Assembly (NCBI GenBank): GCA_963719135.1
Contig: CAVRAZ010000011.1
Span: 62,001 to 126,000, forward strand
Length of the DNA stretch: 64,000 nucleotides
From: CAVRAZ01 sp963719135
GTDB lineage: Bacteria; Pseudomonadota; Gammaproteobacteria; DSM-19610
Direction: 5' to 3'
Shown: piece after piece, positions 9,381 to 18,257 of the stretch
How positions within the stretch are numbered: position 1 is the stretch's first letter
Layout of the letters: every line of letters begins with the position of its first letter
Program-made: the position numbers and the translations under genes
The notes under the pieces: generated by a model
Told to the model about the DNA's origin: nothing
The model's database searches: none
What the model saw: only the letters and a program-made list of their open reading frames with translations

Positions 9381-10043
9381 ATGAACCACACCGCACCAAC
9401 CACACCGGAAGCGTTGCTATTGCTGGCGCCCGGCTGCCCGCACTGCCCGGCGGTGTTGCAGGCGCTCGGCGAACTGGTCAAGACCGGCGCGATCGGGCGC
9501 CTTGAAGCGGTCAACATCGCCGTGCAGCCGGAACGCGCAGCGCAGCTCGGTGTGCGCACGGTGCCCTGGGTAAGACTCGGTCCGTTCGAACTGGAAGGAC
9601 TGCGCACGGCGTCCGAGTATCGCGAGTGGGCCGCGCGCGCCGGCACCACCGACGGCATGGCGGCCTGGCTGGACGAGCAGCTCCGGGAGGGCAAACTCGC
9701 GCGGGTGATCCGATTGATTCACGAACAACCGGCGCATCTCGATGCGCTGCTCGCTCTGGCCGGCGATCCAGACACGCCACTGACCGTGCGCATCGGCGTC
9801 AGCGCGGTGCTCGAAGATCTGCAAGGCAGCCCCGCCCTAAAGGCGTGCCTGCCCGATCTCGTTACCCTGTCGCAACACGCTGACCCGCGCGTGCGCAGCG
9901 ATGCCTGTCATTTCCTGGCGCTGACGCGAAGCGCCGACGCGCTGCCGGTGCTGGAAGAACTCACGGGCGACGGTGAGCGCGCGGTGCGGGAGGTGGCGAA
10001 TGACAGTCTGGTGGAATTGAAAGAGGCGTTGGGGGGAACCTGA
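9381..10043 (+). CDS. Thioredoxin-fold protein with C-terminal HEAT-like repeats
   Basis: A 220-residue cytosolic protein. The N-terminal half is thioredoxin-like with a CPHC active site (LLAPGCPHCPAVLQAL) and a cis-proline segment (VRTVPWVRLGPF). The C-terminal half (about residues 120-218) is helical with HEAT-repeat character, for example DPRVRSDACHFLALT and ERAVREVANDSLVEL. This suggests a thiol-disulfide exchange module coupled to a protein-binding scaffold. It is divergent from msrA and shares its 77-bp intergenic region. Confidence 0.85.
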   Translation: MNHTAPTTPEALLLLAPGCPHCPAVLQALGELVKTGAIGRLEAVNIAVQPERAAQLGVRTVPWVRLGPFELEGLRTASEYREWAARAGTTDGMAAWLDEQLREGKLARVIRLIHEQPAHLDALLALAGDPDTPLTVRIGVSAVLEDLQGSPALKACLPDLVTLSQHADPRVRSDACHFLALTRSADALPVLEELTGDGERAVREVANDSLVELKEALGGT

Positions 10044-10534
10044 GGCGCCGTTCGGTCAAACGGGGGTGACCTGGCTGCGTGGGGGTGTTGCGGCGTCACC
10101 CGATCGCCGGGCTTCGCTTGGCTCAGCCCAGGCTACATCTCTGTTCCTTGCGATGACGAATCAAGCGGAGCTTCCTTGACCCCTCTTAACCACAAAGGAC
10201 ACAAAGGACACGAAGCTAAGAACGGCAAAGACCTTTCTCGGGATCGTCATGCCGGCGAAGACCGGCATCCAGAGACGCTGAACCCTGGTCCGCGCAGTCA
10301 AGCCCCGGCAACAATAGCCAGAGCCAGTCCAATGCTATCCAGGCCGCCGCAGGACACCGGACGCGATCCGCAACGGTTGTGTGCTGTGGGATTCCCCCCG
10401 TTCAACTTCTGCGACGTCGGCTGGATGCCGGCCTTCGCCAGCATCACGGCTCGGCCCGAGGTGGCTTCACAATGTTTGCCTTCGCGTCCTTGGCGTGCTT
10501 CGCGGTTGACCGGCGTTACCGAAACCGCGCGCGC
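10044..10534. repeat. Gene-free interval with dispersed repeats
   Basis: No convincing gene. It holds an AACCACAAAGGACACAAAGG-type repeat (10188-10215) and its opposite-orientation relative TTGCCTTCGCGTCCTTGGCG (10477-10508). It also holds one copy of the CGTCATGCCGGCGAAG repeat (10245-10272) and its inverse (10421-10449). The pairs are arranged as nested inverted repeats around about 150 bp of unique sequence. Confidence 0.7.
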
Positions 10535-11602
10535 TCAGAACAACGCGAACTGCCCCGAATCCTCCACCGGCACTTCGAAACGCGTGCAGTCGAACGACGG
10601 CAGCCCCGGAAACGCGAGCCCGGCGACCGCTTTGCGAAATCGCTGCCCGATGAGTTCCGCGTAAACGCCCTGGCCGCGCATGCGCGCGCCGAAGCGGGAA
10701 TCGTTCAGTCGGCCGCCGCGCAGGTCCTCGATGCGATGCAGTATGCGCTGCGCTTTCAGCGGTTCATGCCGCGCCAGCCAGTCCTGGAACAGGTCTTTCA
10801 CTTCGTGCGGCAGGCGCAGCATGACGTACCCGGCGTCGCAGGCCCCCGCGTCCCGCGCCCGCTCGAGAATCGTCTCGATTTCCGCGTCGTTCAGAAACGG
10901 GATTACCGGCGCAACCAGCACGCCGACCGGAATGCCCGCCGCCGCCAGCCCGCGCACGATTTCGAGACGCCGGTGCGGCGCGGCGGCACGCGGCTCCAGG
11001 CGTCGCGCCAGCGCGCCGTCGAACGTCGTGATCGACACCATGACGTGGGCGAGCCGTTGCGCGGCCATGGCCGCGAGAATATCGGTGTCGCGCTCGACCA
11101 GCGCCGACTTGGTCACGAGGCCGACCGGATGCCGGTGATCGCGCAGCACTTCCAGAAGACCGCGCGTGATGCCGAACTTGCGCTCGGCCGGCTGATAAGC
11201 GTCGGTATTGACGCCCAATGCAATCGGCTGGCAGCGATACCCCGGCTTCGCCAGTTCCCGCGCGAGCAGTTCGGGGGCATTCGGTTTGTAAAAAATGCGG
11301 GTTTCGAAATCGAGCCCGGGTGAACAGTCCAGGTACGCGTGCGACGGCCGCGCGAAACAATACACACAGCCATGCTCGCAACCGCGGTAGGGGTTGATCG
11401 AGCGATCGAACGGCACGTCCGGCGAACGATTGTACGTGATGACCGAACGACTGGCGTCCTCGATCAGCTCCGTCGCGGGTGCGGAGGGCTCCTCGCCGCC
11501 CTGCCAGCCGTCGTCGGCGTCCTCGCGACGCGTGGCGTGAAACCGGTTGGCCGGATTGTCCGGCGTGCCGCGTCCTTTGACGGGGTGCTTTTGTTTCATC
11601 AC
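10535..11602 (-). CDS. PA0069-family radical SAM protein
   Basis: Radical S-adenosylmethionine protein of 355 residues related to the SplB-like/PA0069 group. The [4Fe-4S] cluster motif CEHGCVYC (CxxxCxxC) follows NPYRG, as in this family. Other conserved parts are LGVNTDAYQP, GLVTKSALVERD and VLVAPVIPFLND. There is a tandem Met start (11602 or 11599). The in vivo substrate is unknown. It sits 24 bp downstream of the EncFtn-like gene on the same strand and may be co-transcribed with it. Confidence 0.92.
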   Translation of the reverse strand: MMKQKHPVKGRGTPDNPANRFHATRREDADDGWQGGEEPSAPATELIEDASRSVITYNRSPDVPFDRSINPYRGCEHGCVYCFARPSHAYLDCSPGLDFETRIFYKPNAPELLARELAKPGYRCQPIALGVNTDAYQPAERKFGITRGLLEVLRDHRHPVGLVTKSALVERDTDILAAMAAQRLAHVMVSITTFDGALARRLEPRAAAPHRRLEIVRGLAAAGIPVGVLVAPVIPFLNDAEIETILERARDAGACDAGYVMLRLPHEVKDLFQDWLARHEPLKAQRILHRIEDLRGGRLNDSRFGARMRGQGVYAELIGQRFRKAVAGLAFPGLPSFDCTRFEVPVEDSGQFALF

Positions 11603-11626
11603 CGGACCAGGGCGCCAGTCCCGGAC

Positions 11627-11914
11627 TCAGTCGTGGGTCAGCGACTTCGCGGTGAAGAGATAGTCGCGCAGTTCCTTGTCGAAGGACGGATCGCCGCGGC
11701 GAATCCACTCCAGCAGCATCGCCGCGTGCTCCTTCTCTTCGTCGCGGTTGTGCGCGAGTATGGCTTTCAGCTCGCTGTCCTTGCACGCATCGACCCGCTG
11801 GTTGTACCAGTCGACCGCTTCCAGTTCCTCCATGAGCGAGTCGATGGCGCGGTGCATGTCCCGCGTTTCGTCGCTCAGTTCTTCGCTAGACTCGTGATAT
11901 CCTTCGTGCGACAT
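11627..11914 (-). CDS. EncFtn-type (encapsulated ferritin) protein without a cargo tag
   Basis: A 95-residue helical ferritin-like protein that closely resembles encapsulated ferritins, which form annular decamers, oxidise Fe(II) and normally deliver it to an encapsulin nanocompartment. Family residues are visible in MEELEAVDWYNQRVDA and NRDEEKEHAAMLLEW, supplying the di-iron Glu/Glu/His ligands at the dimer interface. The protein ends at KSLTHD and lacks the C-terminal encapsulation peptide expected of cargo. No encapsulin shell gene is in the window. It may act alone as a ferroxidase or load a shell encoded elsewhere. Confidence 0.88.
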   Translation of the reverse strand: MSHEGYHESSEELSDETRDMHRAIDSLMEELEAVDWYNQRVDACKDSELKAILAHNRDEEKEHAAMLLEWIRRGDPSFDKELRDYLFTAKSLTHD

Positions 11915-11960
11915 GGCTCGACTCCGAAATTGTTGGGGAACCTCTGACCGAGTCCTGAAA

Positions 11961-12029
11961 CGTCATCCCGGCGAAGGCCGGCATCCAGTGCATTGAAACG
12001 ACCGGATCCCGGCCTTCGCCGGGGTGACC
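11961..12029. repeat. Inverted CGTCATCCCGGCGAAGG repeat pair
   Basis: CGTCATCCCGGCGAAGGCCG (from 11961) and its inverse, ending GCCTTCGCCGGGGTGACC (to 12029), flank about 20 bp, forming a long hairpin just upstream of the DMT transporter gene. Same family as the units at 27564, 28790, 38821 and 61333. Confidence 0.75.
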
Positions 12030-12145
12030 GCTCGATCAGACGTTCCTTGGATGACCGTTCGTTCCCCGTGGACGTCCGGGCGCGGAAGCATGATACTACC
12101 CCGCCGGCGCCGGTTGTAGCGGAAAGCGGAGCGCTCTTTCCGCGC

Positions 12146-13048
12146 ATGCCGGGCAGCGATGGGACTTTCACACGGAAATCGATTTTGTCTATTGAACGAC
12201 CGTTGCGCGGTGCCCTGCTGGTCGGCCTTGCGGCACTGATGTTCGCATCCATGGGCGGCCTGGTGCGCGCCGCGTCCTCCAGCGTCGGCACGCAGCAGAC
12301 CGTATTCCTGCGCAATCTCTTCGGGCTGCTGTTCCTGCTCCCGCTGCTGTACCGGTGGGCCCCAAGCGTCGGCCTGCGCACCGCGTACCCTCATTGGCAC
12401 CTGGCCCGCAGCCTGCTCGGCCTGGCGGCGATGTACTGCTTTTTCTATGCCTTGGGAAGACTTCCGCTGGCCGAAGCCGTTCTGTTGAATTTCACCGCAC
12501 CGCTGTTCGTACCCATCGCGGCCTACGTCGCGCTGGGAGAGCGCGCCGGCCGCCGGGTGGTGGCCGCCATCGCGCTCGGATTTGCCGGCGTGCTGCTGGT
12601 GCTGAAACCGACCGTCACTCTGTACTCGGGTGCCGCGCTGATCGGGCTGGCATCCGGCGCCCTCGCGGCGCTGGCCATGGTCATGCTGCGCAAACTGTCG
12701 GCGACGGAGCCGGCCGGTCGCGTGGTGCTGTACTTCGGACTGATCGGAACACTGGTGTCGGCGGTGCCGGCGCTGGCGCACTGGCGCATGCCGCCGTCGG
12801 GCGCACTGGTGCAACTGGCCGCGGCCGGCGCCTTCGCGACGGCGGGCCAATATCTGCTGAGCAAAGGCTACGGCCAGGCGCCCGCGGCGCAGGTGGCACC
12901 CTTCAGCTACAGCTCAGTGGTGTTCGCAGCCGGCTACGGCTGGCTGTTCTGGCGCGAGCTGCCGGATGCCATGACGGTCGCCGGCACGCTGTTGATCGCG
13001 GGCGCCGGCGTGCTGGCGGTGCATCGCCAGGCGGCGCTGCAGGTCTAA
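12146..13048 (+). CDS. EamA/DMT-family transporter
   Basis: Inner-membrane drug/metabolite transporter of about 300 residues, with ten predicted helices in two EamA repeats. The start ATG at 12146 gives a short hydrophilic leader before the first helix (GALLVGLAALMFASMGGLV). The longer open frame from 11993 would begin inside a dispersed repeat and is unlikely; a TTG just before LSIERPLRG is another option. Characteristic segments are LPLAEAVLLNFTAPLFVPI and APFSYSSVVFAAGYGWLFW. The substrate cannot be predicted. Confidence 0.85.
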   Translation: MPGSDGTFTRKSILSIERPLRGALLVGLAALMFASMGGLVRAASSSVGTQQTVFLRNLFGLLFLLPLLYRWAPSVGLRTAYPHWHLARSLLGLAAMYCFFYALGRLPLAEAVLLNFTAPLFVPIAAYVALGERAGRRVVAAIALGFAGVLLVLKPTVTLYSGAALIGLASGALAALAMVMLRKLSATEPAGRVVLYFGLIGTLVSAVPALAHWRMPPSGALVQLAAAGAFATAGQYLLSKGYGQAPAAQVAPFSYSSVVFAAGYGWLFWRELPDAMTVAGTLLIAGAGVLAVHRQAALQV

Positions 13049-13077
13049 CGGTCTGTCAGATACGGCCGAATAATGCG

Positions 13078-13629
13078 CTACTGCACCGGCTTGAACAGGT
13101 GTTCGCGGTAGTACCTCAGTTCGCCGATCGAATCCCTGACGTCGTCCAGCGCGAGGTGGGCCGACTGTTTCGTAAACCCGGCCGCCACCGCCGGCGCCCA
13201 CCGGCCCGCCAGTTCCTTCAACGTGCTCACGTCCAGATTGCGGTAGTGAAAGAACGCTTCGAGTTCGGGCATCTCGCGCGCGAGGAACCGGCGGTCCTGA
13301 CAGATGGAGTTGCCGCACATCGGCGAGGCCTTGGGCGCAACGTGGCGCGCCAGAAAAGCCAGGGTCTGACGCTCGGCGTCGCGCATCGACAGACGGCTCC
13401 GCCGGACCCGCTCGGTCAGCCCGGACTGACCGTGCTGCCGGGTGTTCCATGCGTCCATCCCGGCAAGCGTCTCGTCGGCCAGGTGAATGGCCAGCGCCGG
13501 GCCTTCCTCGATCACGTCGAGCCTGGCGTCGGTGACGATGGTGGCGATTTCGATGATGTGGTCTTCGAACGTGTTGAGACCGGTCATTTCCAGATCGATC
13601 CAGATAAGGTGGGTACCGTTGTCCGCCAT
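13078..13629 (-). CDS. orn: Oligoribonuclease
   Basis: Essential 3'-5' exoribonuclease that degrades very short RNAs, including pGpG from c-di-GMP turnover. The DEDDh motifs are visible: IWIDLEMTG (D, E), GNSICQDRRFL (D), and HLALDDVRDSI (H, D). The start at 13629 (MADNGTHLIW) gives 183 residues, a normal length; the ATG at 13671 adds 14 residues with no similarity. Its neighbourhood with an M48 protease gene and rsgA is conserved in many gammaproteobacteria. It is divergent from the M48 gene. Confidence 0.96.
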   Translation of the reverse strand: MADNGTHLIWIDLEMTGLNTFEDHIIEIATIVTDARLDVIEEGPALAIHLADETLAGMDAWNTRQHGQSGLTERVRRSRLSMRDAERQTLAFLARHVAPKASPMCGNSICQDRRFLAREMPELEAFFHYRNLDVSTLKELAGRWAPAVAAGFTKQSAHLALDDVRDSIGELRYYREHLFKPVQ

Positions 13630-13712
13630 GAATTCGAGCCTTTCCCGACTGCCGTTAAGGTTGTGTTGCATTGTAGCAAAGGCTACCCTGATGCGAACGG
13701 TCGAATGCCAGT

Positions 13713-14966
13713 ATGTCGAGCACGATGCACCCTTTCACCTGGATTTTCCTCGGCGCGCTTGCGGCGTCGGTGCTGGTGCGTCTGTGGCTGGCCGGCCGCC
13801 AGTTGCGCTACGTCGACGGCCATCGCACGCAGGTGCCCGCGGCGTTCGCCGACCGCATTCCGTTGGACGCTCACCAGAAGGCGGCGGACTACACGCTGGC
13901 CAGGACCCGGCTGGAACGCTTCGCAATTGTGTACGATGCCCTGCTGCTGGTCGGCTGGACGCTGGGCGGCGGGCTGCGAGGGCTGTACGGTTTCTGGCAA
14001 CCGCTCGGCTGGACCACACTGGCCACCGGTCTCGGTTTTCTGATTTCGGCGTTCTTCATCATGGCGCTGCTCGACCTGCCGTTTTCGCTCTACCAGACGT
14101 TCGTGATCGAGGAACGCTTCGATTTCAACCGCACCGATGCGCGCACCTTCATCGGTGATCTCGTCAAACAGGCGATCCTGACCCTGGTATTCGGCGCGCC
14201 GCTGGGCTGGGCGGCGCTCTGGCTGATGCAGGCCGCGGGCGCCTTCTGGTGGCTGTACCTCTGGCTGCTGTGGGTCGCGTTCAGCCTGCTGATGCTATGG
14301 GCCTATCCGGCCCTGATTGCACCGCTGTTCAACCGGTTCACGCCGCTCGACGACCCAACGCTGAAAGCCCGCATCCAGGCGCTGCTGCAAAAATGCGGTT
14401 TCAGCAGCCGCGGGATTTTCGTGATGGACGGCTCGCGCCGGTCGGGACACGGCAACGCCTATTTCACGGGACTGGGCGGCAACAAGCGCATCGTGTTTTT
14501 CGATACGCTGCTCCAGTCGCTCGAAGCGAACGAGATCGAAGCCGTGCTGGCGCACGAACTGGGGCACTTCAGGCGCAGGCACGTGCAGAAGCGCATCGCC
14601 TTCACGCTGGCCATGAGCCTGGCCGGACTCGCCCTGCTCGGCTGGCTGATCGGTCAACCCTGGTTCTTCGAAAGCCTGGGCGTAGCCGCCGGCAGCCCCG
14701 CGGTTGCACTCCTGCTGTTCGTGCTGGTGGTGCCGGTGTTCACGTTCTATCTGCAACCGGCCGCCGCCTGGGTGTCGCGCAAACACGAATTCGAGGCGGA
14801 CGACTACGCCTCGCGCCAGGCCGGCGCACAGGACCTGGTTCACGCGCTGGTCAAGCTCTATAAGGAAAATGCCAGTACATTGACACCCGATCCGTTGTAT
14901 TCTGCCTTCCACGACACCCATCCGCCGGCATCGGTGCGGGTGGCGCATCTGGCAGAAAGATTCTGA
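13713..14966 (+). CDS. M48-family membrane metallopeptidase (Ste24/CAAX prenyl protease 1-like)
   Basis: Integral inner-membrane zinc protease of 417 residues with Ste24-like architecture: several helices at the N-terminus, the zinc motif HELGH (H281-E282-H285, in VLAHELGHFRRRH), then further helices and the third-ligand motif HEFEADDYA. NRFTPLDD and YFTGLGGNKRIVFFDTLLQ are also typical. These bacterial enzymes probably act in membrane-protein quality control; protein prenylation is not expected. It starts a tight cluster with cytochrome c, phhB and rsgA. Confidence 0.94.
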   Translation: MSSTMHPFTWIFLGALAASVLVRLWLAGRQLRYVDGHRTQVPAAFADRIPLDAHQKAADYTLARTRLERFAIVYDALLLVGWTLGGGLRGLYGFWQPLGWTTLATGLGFLISAFFIMALLDLPFSLYQTFVIEERFDFNRTDARTFIGDLVKQAILTLVFGAPLGWAALWLMQAAGAFWWLYLWLLWVAFSLLMLWAYPALIAPLFNRFTPLDDPTLKARIQALLQKCGFSSRGIFVMDGSRRSGHGNAYFTGLGGNKRIVFFDTLLQSLEANEIEAVLAHELGHFRRRHVQKRIAFTLAMSLAGLALLGWLIGQPWFFESLGVAAGSPAVALLLFVLVVPVFTFYLQPAAAWVSRKHEFEADDYASRQAGAQDLVHALVKLYKENASTLTPDPLYSAFHDTHPPASVRVAHLAERF

Positions 14967-14975
14967 GGACCGATT

Positions 14976-15263
14976 ATGAAAACCCTATCGATCTACACCG
15001 TCGCTTTTACGCTGCTGGCGGCGGCCGGCGGCGTCCGCGCCGACGCCGATGCCGCGGCAGGGAAGGCACTCCACGACAAGTATTGCCTGAAATGCCACGG
15101 GCCGGCCGTCTACACGCGGAAGGAGCGCATGGTGCAGAACCTCGCCCAATTGAACAAACGGGTGACGATGTGCCAACTGAGTGTCGGCGCGAACCTGTTC
15201 GACGAGGACGTTGCCGACGTCGTCGAATATCTCAACCAGAATTACTACCACTTCAAGGAATAG
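14976..15263 (+). CDS. Small periplasmic c-type cytochrome
   Basis: A 95-residue precursor with a signal peptide (about residues 1-22, ending GVRA) and one covalent haem site, CLKCH. A Met in VTMCQLS or elsewhere may be the distal ligand. It lies nine bases after the M48 gene and four before phhB, so all are likely in one operon. Probably an electron carrier; its partner is not identifiable. Confidence 0.9.
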   Translation: MKTLSIYTVAFTLLAAAGGVRADADAAAGKALHDKYCLKCHGPAVYTRKERMVQNLAQLNKRVTMCQLSVGANLFDEDVADVVEYLNQNYYHFKE

Positions 15264-15266
15264 CGC

Positions 15267-15605
15267 GTGAACGGCGGCGATCCGAGTAACCGGCACTGCC
15301 GGCGCGACGTCGTGGCGGCCAGCGCGGAACAGGTCTCCGCGTGGATGCAGCAGCTTCATCCGGACTGGTCGCTGAGCGGGGACCGGCAGTCGATCGTGCG
15401 CCGGTTCCGGTTCAAGAACTATTACGAGACGATCAGCTTCGTGAACGCGCTGGCCTGGGTGGCACACCGCGAGGATCACCACCCGGATCTGGAGGTGGGC
15501 TACAACCGGTGCATCGTCGTTTTCAGCACGCATTCCGTCGGCGGCCTGTCGGAAAACGATTTCATCTGCGCGGCGCGCACCGACCGGCTGACCGACCAGG
15601 GCTGA
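15267..15605 (+). CDS. phhB: 4a-hydroxytetrahydrobiopterin (pterin-4a-carbinolamine) dehydratase
   Basis: Dehydrates 4a-carbinolamine pterin. In bacteria it may recycle the cofactor of phenylalanine hydroxylase or serve molybdopterin or folate metabolism. The pterin-binding signature is present as AHREDHHPDLEVGYNRC, with the catalytic histidines in EDHHPD. The start codon is GTG (15267), three bases after the cytochrome stop codon. Length 112 residues is normal. No phenylalanine hydroxylase gene is in the window. Confidence 0.94.
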   Translation: MNGGDPSNRHCRRDVVAASAEQVSAWMQQLHPDWSLSGDRQSIVRRFRFKNYYETISFVNALAWVAHREDHHPDLEVGYNRCIVVFSTHSVGGLSENDFICAARTDRLTDQG

Positions 15606-15621
15606 TGCCGCGACGCCGCGC

Positions 15622-16566
15622 TTGACGAAACGTCCGCCAACAACACCCTCGCCCGCCCCCGCCGTCCGGACCCAAAAAGTGCACGCGGGCCTGGTGCTGG
15701 CCCACCACGGTCAGGCCAGTCTGGTCGAAACCGAAAGCGGCGATCCGGTCCGCTGTATTTCGCGGCGCAGTCTCCCGCGCACCCTGGCCGGCGACCGGGT
15801 CAGCTTCGAGCTGCAGGGCCCCCGCGACGGCGTCATCACCGCGATCGCGGAACGGCGCACCGCGCTGGTGCGCCGCGAGCCGCGCGGCAAGCTTAAGCCG
15901 GTCGCCGCGAATATCGACCAGATCGTCGTCGTGATCGCGAGCCGCCCCAGTTTCGAACAGGGTATGCTGGACCGCTATCTGGTCGCCGCGGAAATCATCG
16001 GCGCCCGGCCCGCGGTGGTGTTCAACAAAGCCGATCTGCTCAACGATGAGGCGCGCGCGCGTCTGGAGCGGAAGCTCGCGCTCTATAGCGGACTCGGCTA
16101 TCCCTTGCTGTTTACCAGCACGCGCACCACAGACGGGCTGAAAGACCTGCACGCACAGCTCAGGCATCACACCAGCGTCCTGGTCGGTCAATCGGGCGTC
16201 GGGAAATCCTCGCTGGTTCAGGCCTTGCTGCCCGAGCGTGCGGTGCGCATCGGCGATCTGTCGAACGTCACCGGACTGGGCCGGCATACCACGACCACCG
16301 CGATGCTTTATCACCTGCCCGACGGCGGCGACCTGATCGACTCGCCCGGCGTACGCGACTTCGCGCTCTGGCCGGTCGATGCACAAACGCTGGCGCGCGG
16401 GTTCGTCGAATTCCGCCCCTGGCTGGGACACTGCAAGTTCCGCGACTGCAACCACCGGGGCGAGCCGGGATGCAGGTTGGCGAACGCCGTCCAGGAAGGC
16501 CGGGCGAGCGCCGAACGCCTCGCGCGATACAACGAAATACTGACTTCTTTTCAAGATGATAGATGA
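15622..16566 (+). CDS. rsgA: Ribosome small-subunit biogenesis GTPase RsgA
   Basis: Circularly permuted GTPase that acts in late 30S ribosome maturation. An N-terminal OB-fold precedes the GTPase motifs in permuted order: NKAD (G4), then GQSGVGKSS (G1) and DSPG (G3). The C-terminal zinc site is in HCKFRDCNHRGEPGC. The apparent start is TTG at 15622, because the nearby ATG is in another frame and stops after six codons. It is the last gene of the M48-cytochrome-phhB-rsgA cluster. Confidence 0.95.
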   Translation: MTKRPPTTPSPAPAVRTQKVHAGLVLAHHGQASLVETESGDPVRCISRRSLPRTLAGDRVSFELQGPRDGVITAIAERRTALVRREPRGKLKPVAANIDQIVVVIASRPSFEQGMLDRYLVAAEIIGARPAVVFNKADLLNDEARARLERKLALYSGLGYPLLFTSTRTTDGLKDLHAQLRHHTSVLVGQSGVGKSSLVQALLPERAVRIGDLSNVTGLGRHTTTTAMLYHLPDGGDLIDSPGVRDFALWPVDAQTLARGFVEFRPWLGHCKFRDCNHRGEPGCRLANAVQEGRASAERLARYNEILTSFQDDR

Positions 16567-16661
16567 TTGTTCGATAATCCATCTCATAAGACGCCATCGG
16601 CGCGGTCAGATCGAAGTCCGCTGCCTGACCGGCGTCAAATCTATGGATAGGGTGGCTCGGC

Positions 16662-16667
16662 TATAAT
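16662..16667 (+). promoter_or_regulatory. Candidate -10 box upstream of the esterase gene
   Basis: A perfect TATAAT lies 51 bp before the esterase ATG at 16719. No good -35 hexamer is seen at the usual distance, so confidence is low. Confidence 0.35.
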
Positions 16668-16718
16668 GCTCTTAAGTGACGCCGTTGTCTGACACAGGTT
16701 TGCTGGGGGAATGCTACG

Positions 16719-17516
16719 ATGTTCAAACGAAGCGCAGTACTGACCGCGCTGGTCTTTTGGTGGCTGTCGCTGCCGGCGTCGGCGGACGTGCTGGTGCTGG
16801 TACACGGCTACGCCAGCGATGCGAGCACCTGGGAAGTCAGCGGCGTCAATCGCGAACTGTTTGCCGCAGGCTGGGTGCCGGCGGCGTGGAATGGACCGAT
16901 TTCGGCCAAGCGCAAGAGCTACGCCGTGAATCTGCCCGCCGAGGCGCCGCTGATGGTGCAGGCCAACGTTCTGCGCGCCAGTCTGCAACTGCTGCGGCAA
17001 TACTATCCATCGGAAAAGCTGATTCTGGTCGGACATTCGGCCGGTGGCGTGGTGGCGCGCCTGGTGCTGCTGGGCGGCAATCCCTTCCATGTCGATGAGC
17101 TGATCACCATCGCGGCGCCGCACCTGGGCACCGAACGCGCTGCCGAAGGCCTGGATCTCGTGGACGCCAAGCCTTTCTTCTGTCCCGGTCCGGGCATCGA
17201 TTTCGTGAAATCGCTATTCGGCGGCGAAAGCTACGACTACCTGAAATATTCACGCGGCGTGCTGATCGATCTGCTGCCGAGCGGCGCCGGTAACGTGCTG
17301 ACCTGGGCCAATCTGCAACCCTACCCCGACATCAAATACGTCGCGATCGTGCGGCGCACGCCCTTTGCACTGGGCGACTGGTTGGTGCCCGTCGTCAGCC
17401 AGGACATGAACAACGTACCCGCGCTGCACGGCCGGGTTGAGGTCCTGTATACGGAAGCCGACCATTTCCTGAATCCGAACGACGGTAAACTGCTGGCCCG
17501 GCTGCTGGCGGACTGA
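16719..17516 (+). CDS. Secreted alpha/beta-hydrolase (lipase/esterase-like)
   Basis: A 265-residue exported hydrolase with a signal peptide (about 1-22, ending PASA). The oxyanion region is LVLVHGYASDAS, the nucleophile elbow GHSAGG, and the catalytic His probably lies in EADHFLNP close to the C-terminus. The overall pattern matches PGAP1/lipase-class hydrolases. Substrate unknown. It stands alone with its own likely promoter and is followed by a 230-bp gap with no gene. Confidence 0.88.
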   Translation: MFKRSAVLTALVFWWLSLPASADVLVLVHGYASDASTWEVSGVNRELFAAGWVPAAWNGPISAKRKSYAVNLPAEAPLMVQANVLRASLQLLRQYYPSEKLILVGHSAGGVVARLVLLGGNPFHVDELITIAAPHLGTERAAEGLDLVDAKPFFCPGPGIDFVKSLFGGESYDYLKYSRGVLIDLLPSGAGNVLTWANLQPYPDIKYVAIVRRTPFALGDWLVPVVSQDMNNVPALHGRVEVLYTEADHFLNPNDGKLLARLLAD

Positions 17517-17747
17517 CCGGATCGCCTGAACCGTTGCACGCACGTGGCTGGGAAGCGCATCCCTGGGCGCCGCGGATCGATTTACCCGGCATTACTCGAA
17601 CTAGGCAAGACTTGTCAGAGCGGCCTCGGCCGCGAAGCGACGCGGCCGGCACCGGACACCCCCTTCGCGGGCAAGCGCGCGCGGGCAGGGCATCGCCCAC
17701 AAACTTGCCGCTTTCGAAGTGCGTGGTGCGTGCCCGACGCGACGCGC

Positions 17748-18257
17748 TCAAAGGTGCAGAAGCGGCGCACTCCAGCCGACACCGCCGTCCACGGCTTCCG
17801 GATGGCCGCGATGCACGAGGCGCTCCACCTCGGCGACACGCCCGGCGGGCACGTCCACCGTCAACAGAAGTTCCCGGTGGCGCAGCGCATCGGTGAATTC
17901 GGACAGGTGCACGTCGGGCACGCGTTTCGCGAACTCCATTCCGGCGGCAAAGCTGAGCGCCATGATGGCGACCGGCACCAGCAGCCAGTAACCCGGCCCC
18001 GCGGTCAGGAGCAGGATGGCCAGCGCGACGAGTGCCGCGAAGAACAACCCCAGGTTGCCGACCCACAACCGGTTTTCCAGGCGCTCGGCCGGATCGCCCG
18101 CCGGCATTTCGGACCTGACCGGCACACCGTCGGCGCGCGCACCTTCCCCGGCGATGATCCGAATGCCGTCACGCGCAACGCCGCGCGACTCCAGCTCACG
18201 CGCGACCGCGCGTGCGTGTTCCGCGTCAGGCAACAGGAAATAAAGACGTCGATACAT
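17748..18257 (-). CDS. Small inner-membrane protein, unknown function
   Basis: A 169-residue protein starting at 18257, where GGGGAGG precedes the ATG; the longer frame to 18380 is unlikely. The N-terminal 45 residues (YRRLYFLLPDAEHARAVARE) look like a small alpha/beta domain. Two adjacent transmembrane helices follow (about 80-122, LGLFFAALVALAILLLTAGP and YWLLVPVAIMALSFAAGM), then a C-terminal soluble alpha/beta segment with a ferredoxin-like pattern (HRELLLTVDVPAGRVAEVER). No named family is recognised. Its promoter probably lies in the AT-rich stretch 18380-18425. Confidence 0.75.
   Translation of the reverse strand: MYRRLYFLLPDAEHARAVARELESRGVARDGIRIIAGEGARADGVPVRSEMPAGDPAERLENRLWVGNLGLFFAALVALAILLLTAGPGYWLLVPVAIMALSFAAGMEFAKRVPDVHLSEFTDALRHRELLLTVDVPAGRVAEVERLVHRGHPEAVDGGVGWSAPLLHL

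Noticed and set aside
10176..10664. Plus-strand open frame in the repeat-rich gap and over the radical SAM gene end
   Set aside because: It begins inside a dispersed repeat and overlaps a conserved antisense gene.
11993..12145. Extended N-terminus of the DMT transporter
   Set aside because: The extension would be encoded by a dispersed palindromic repeat and lacks hydrophobic or conserved sequence.
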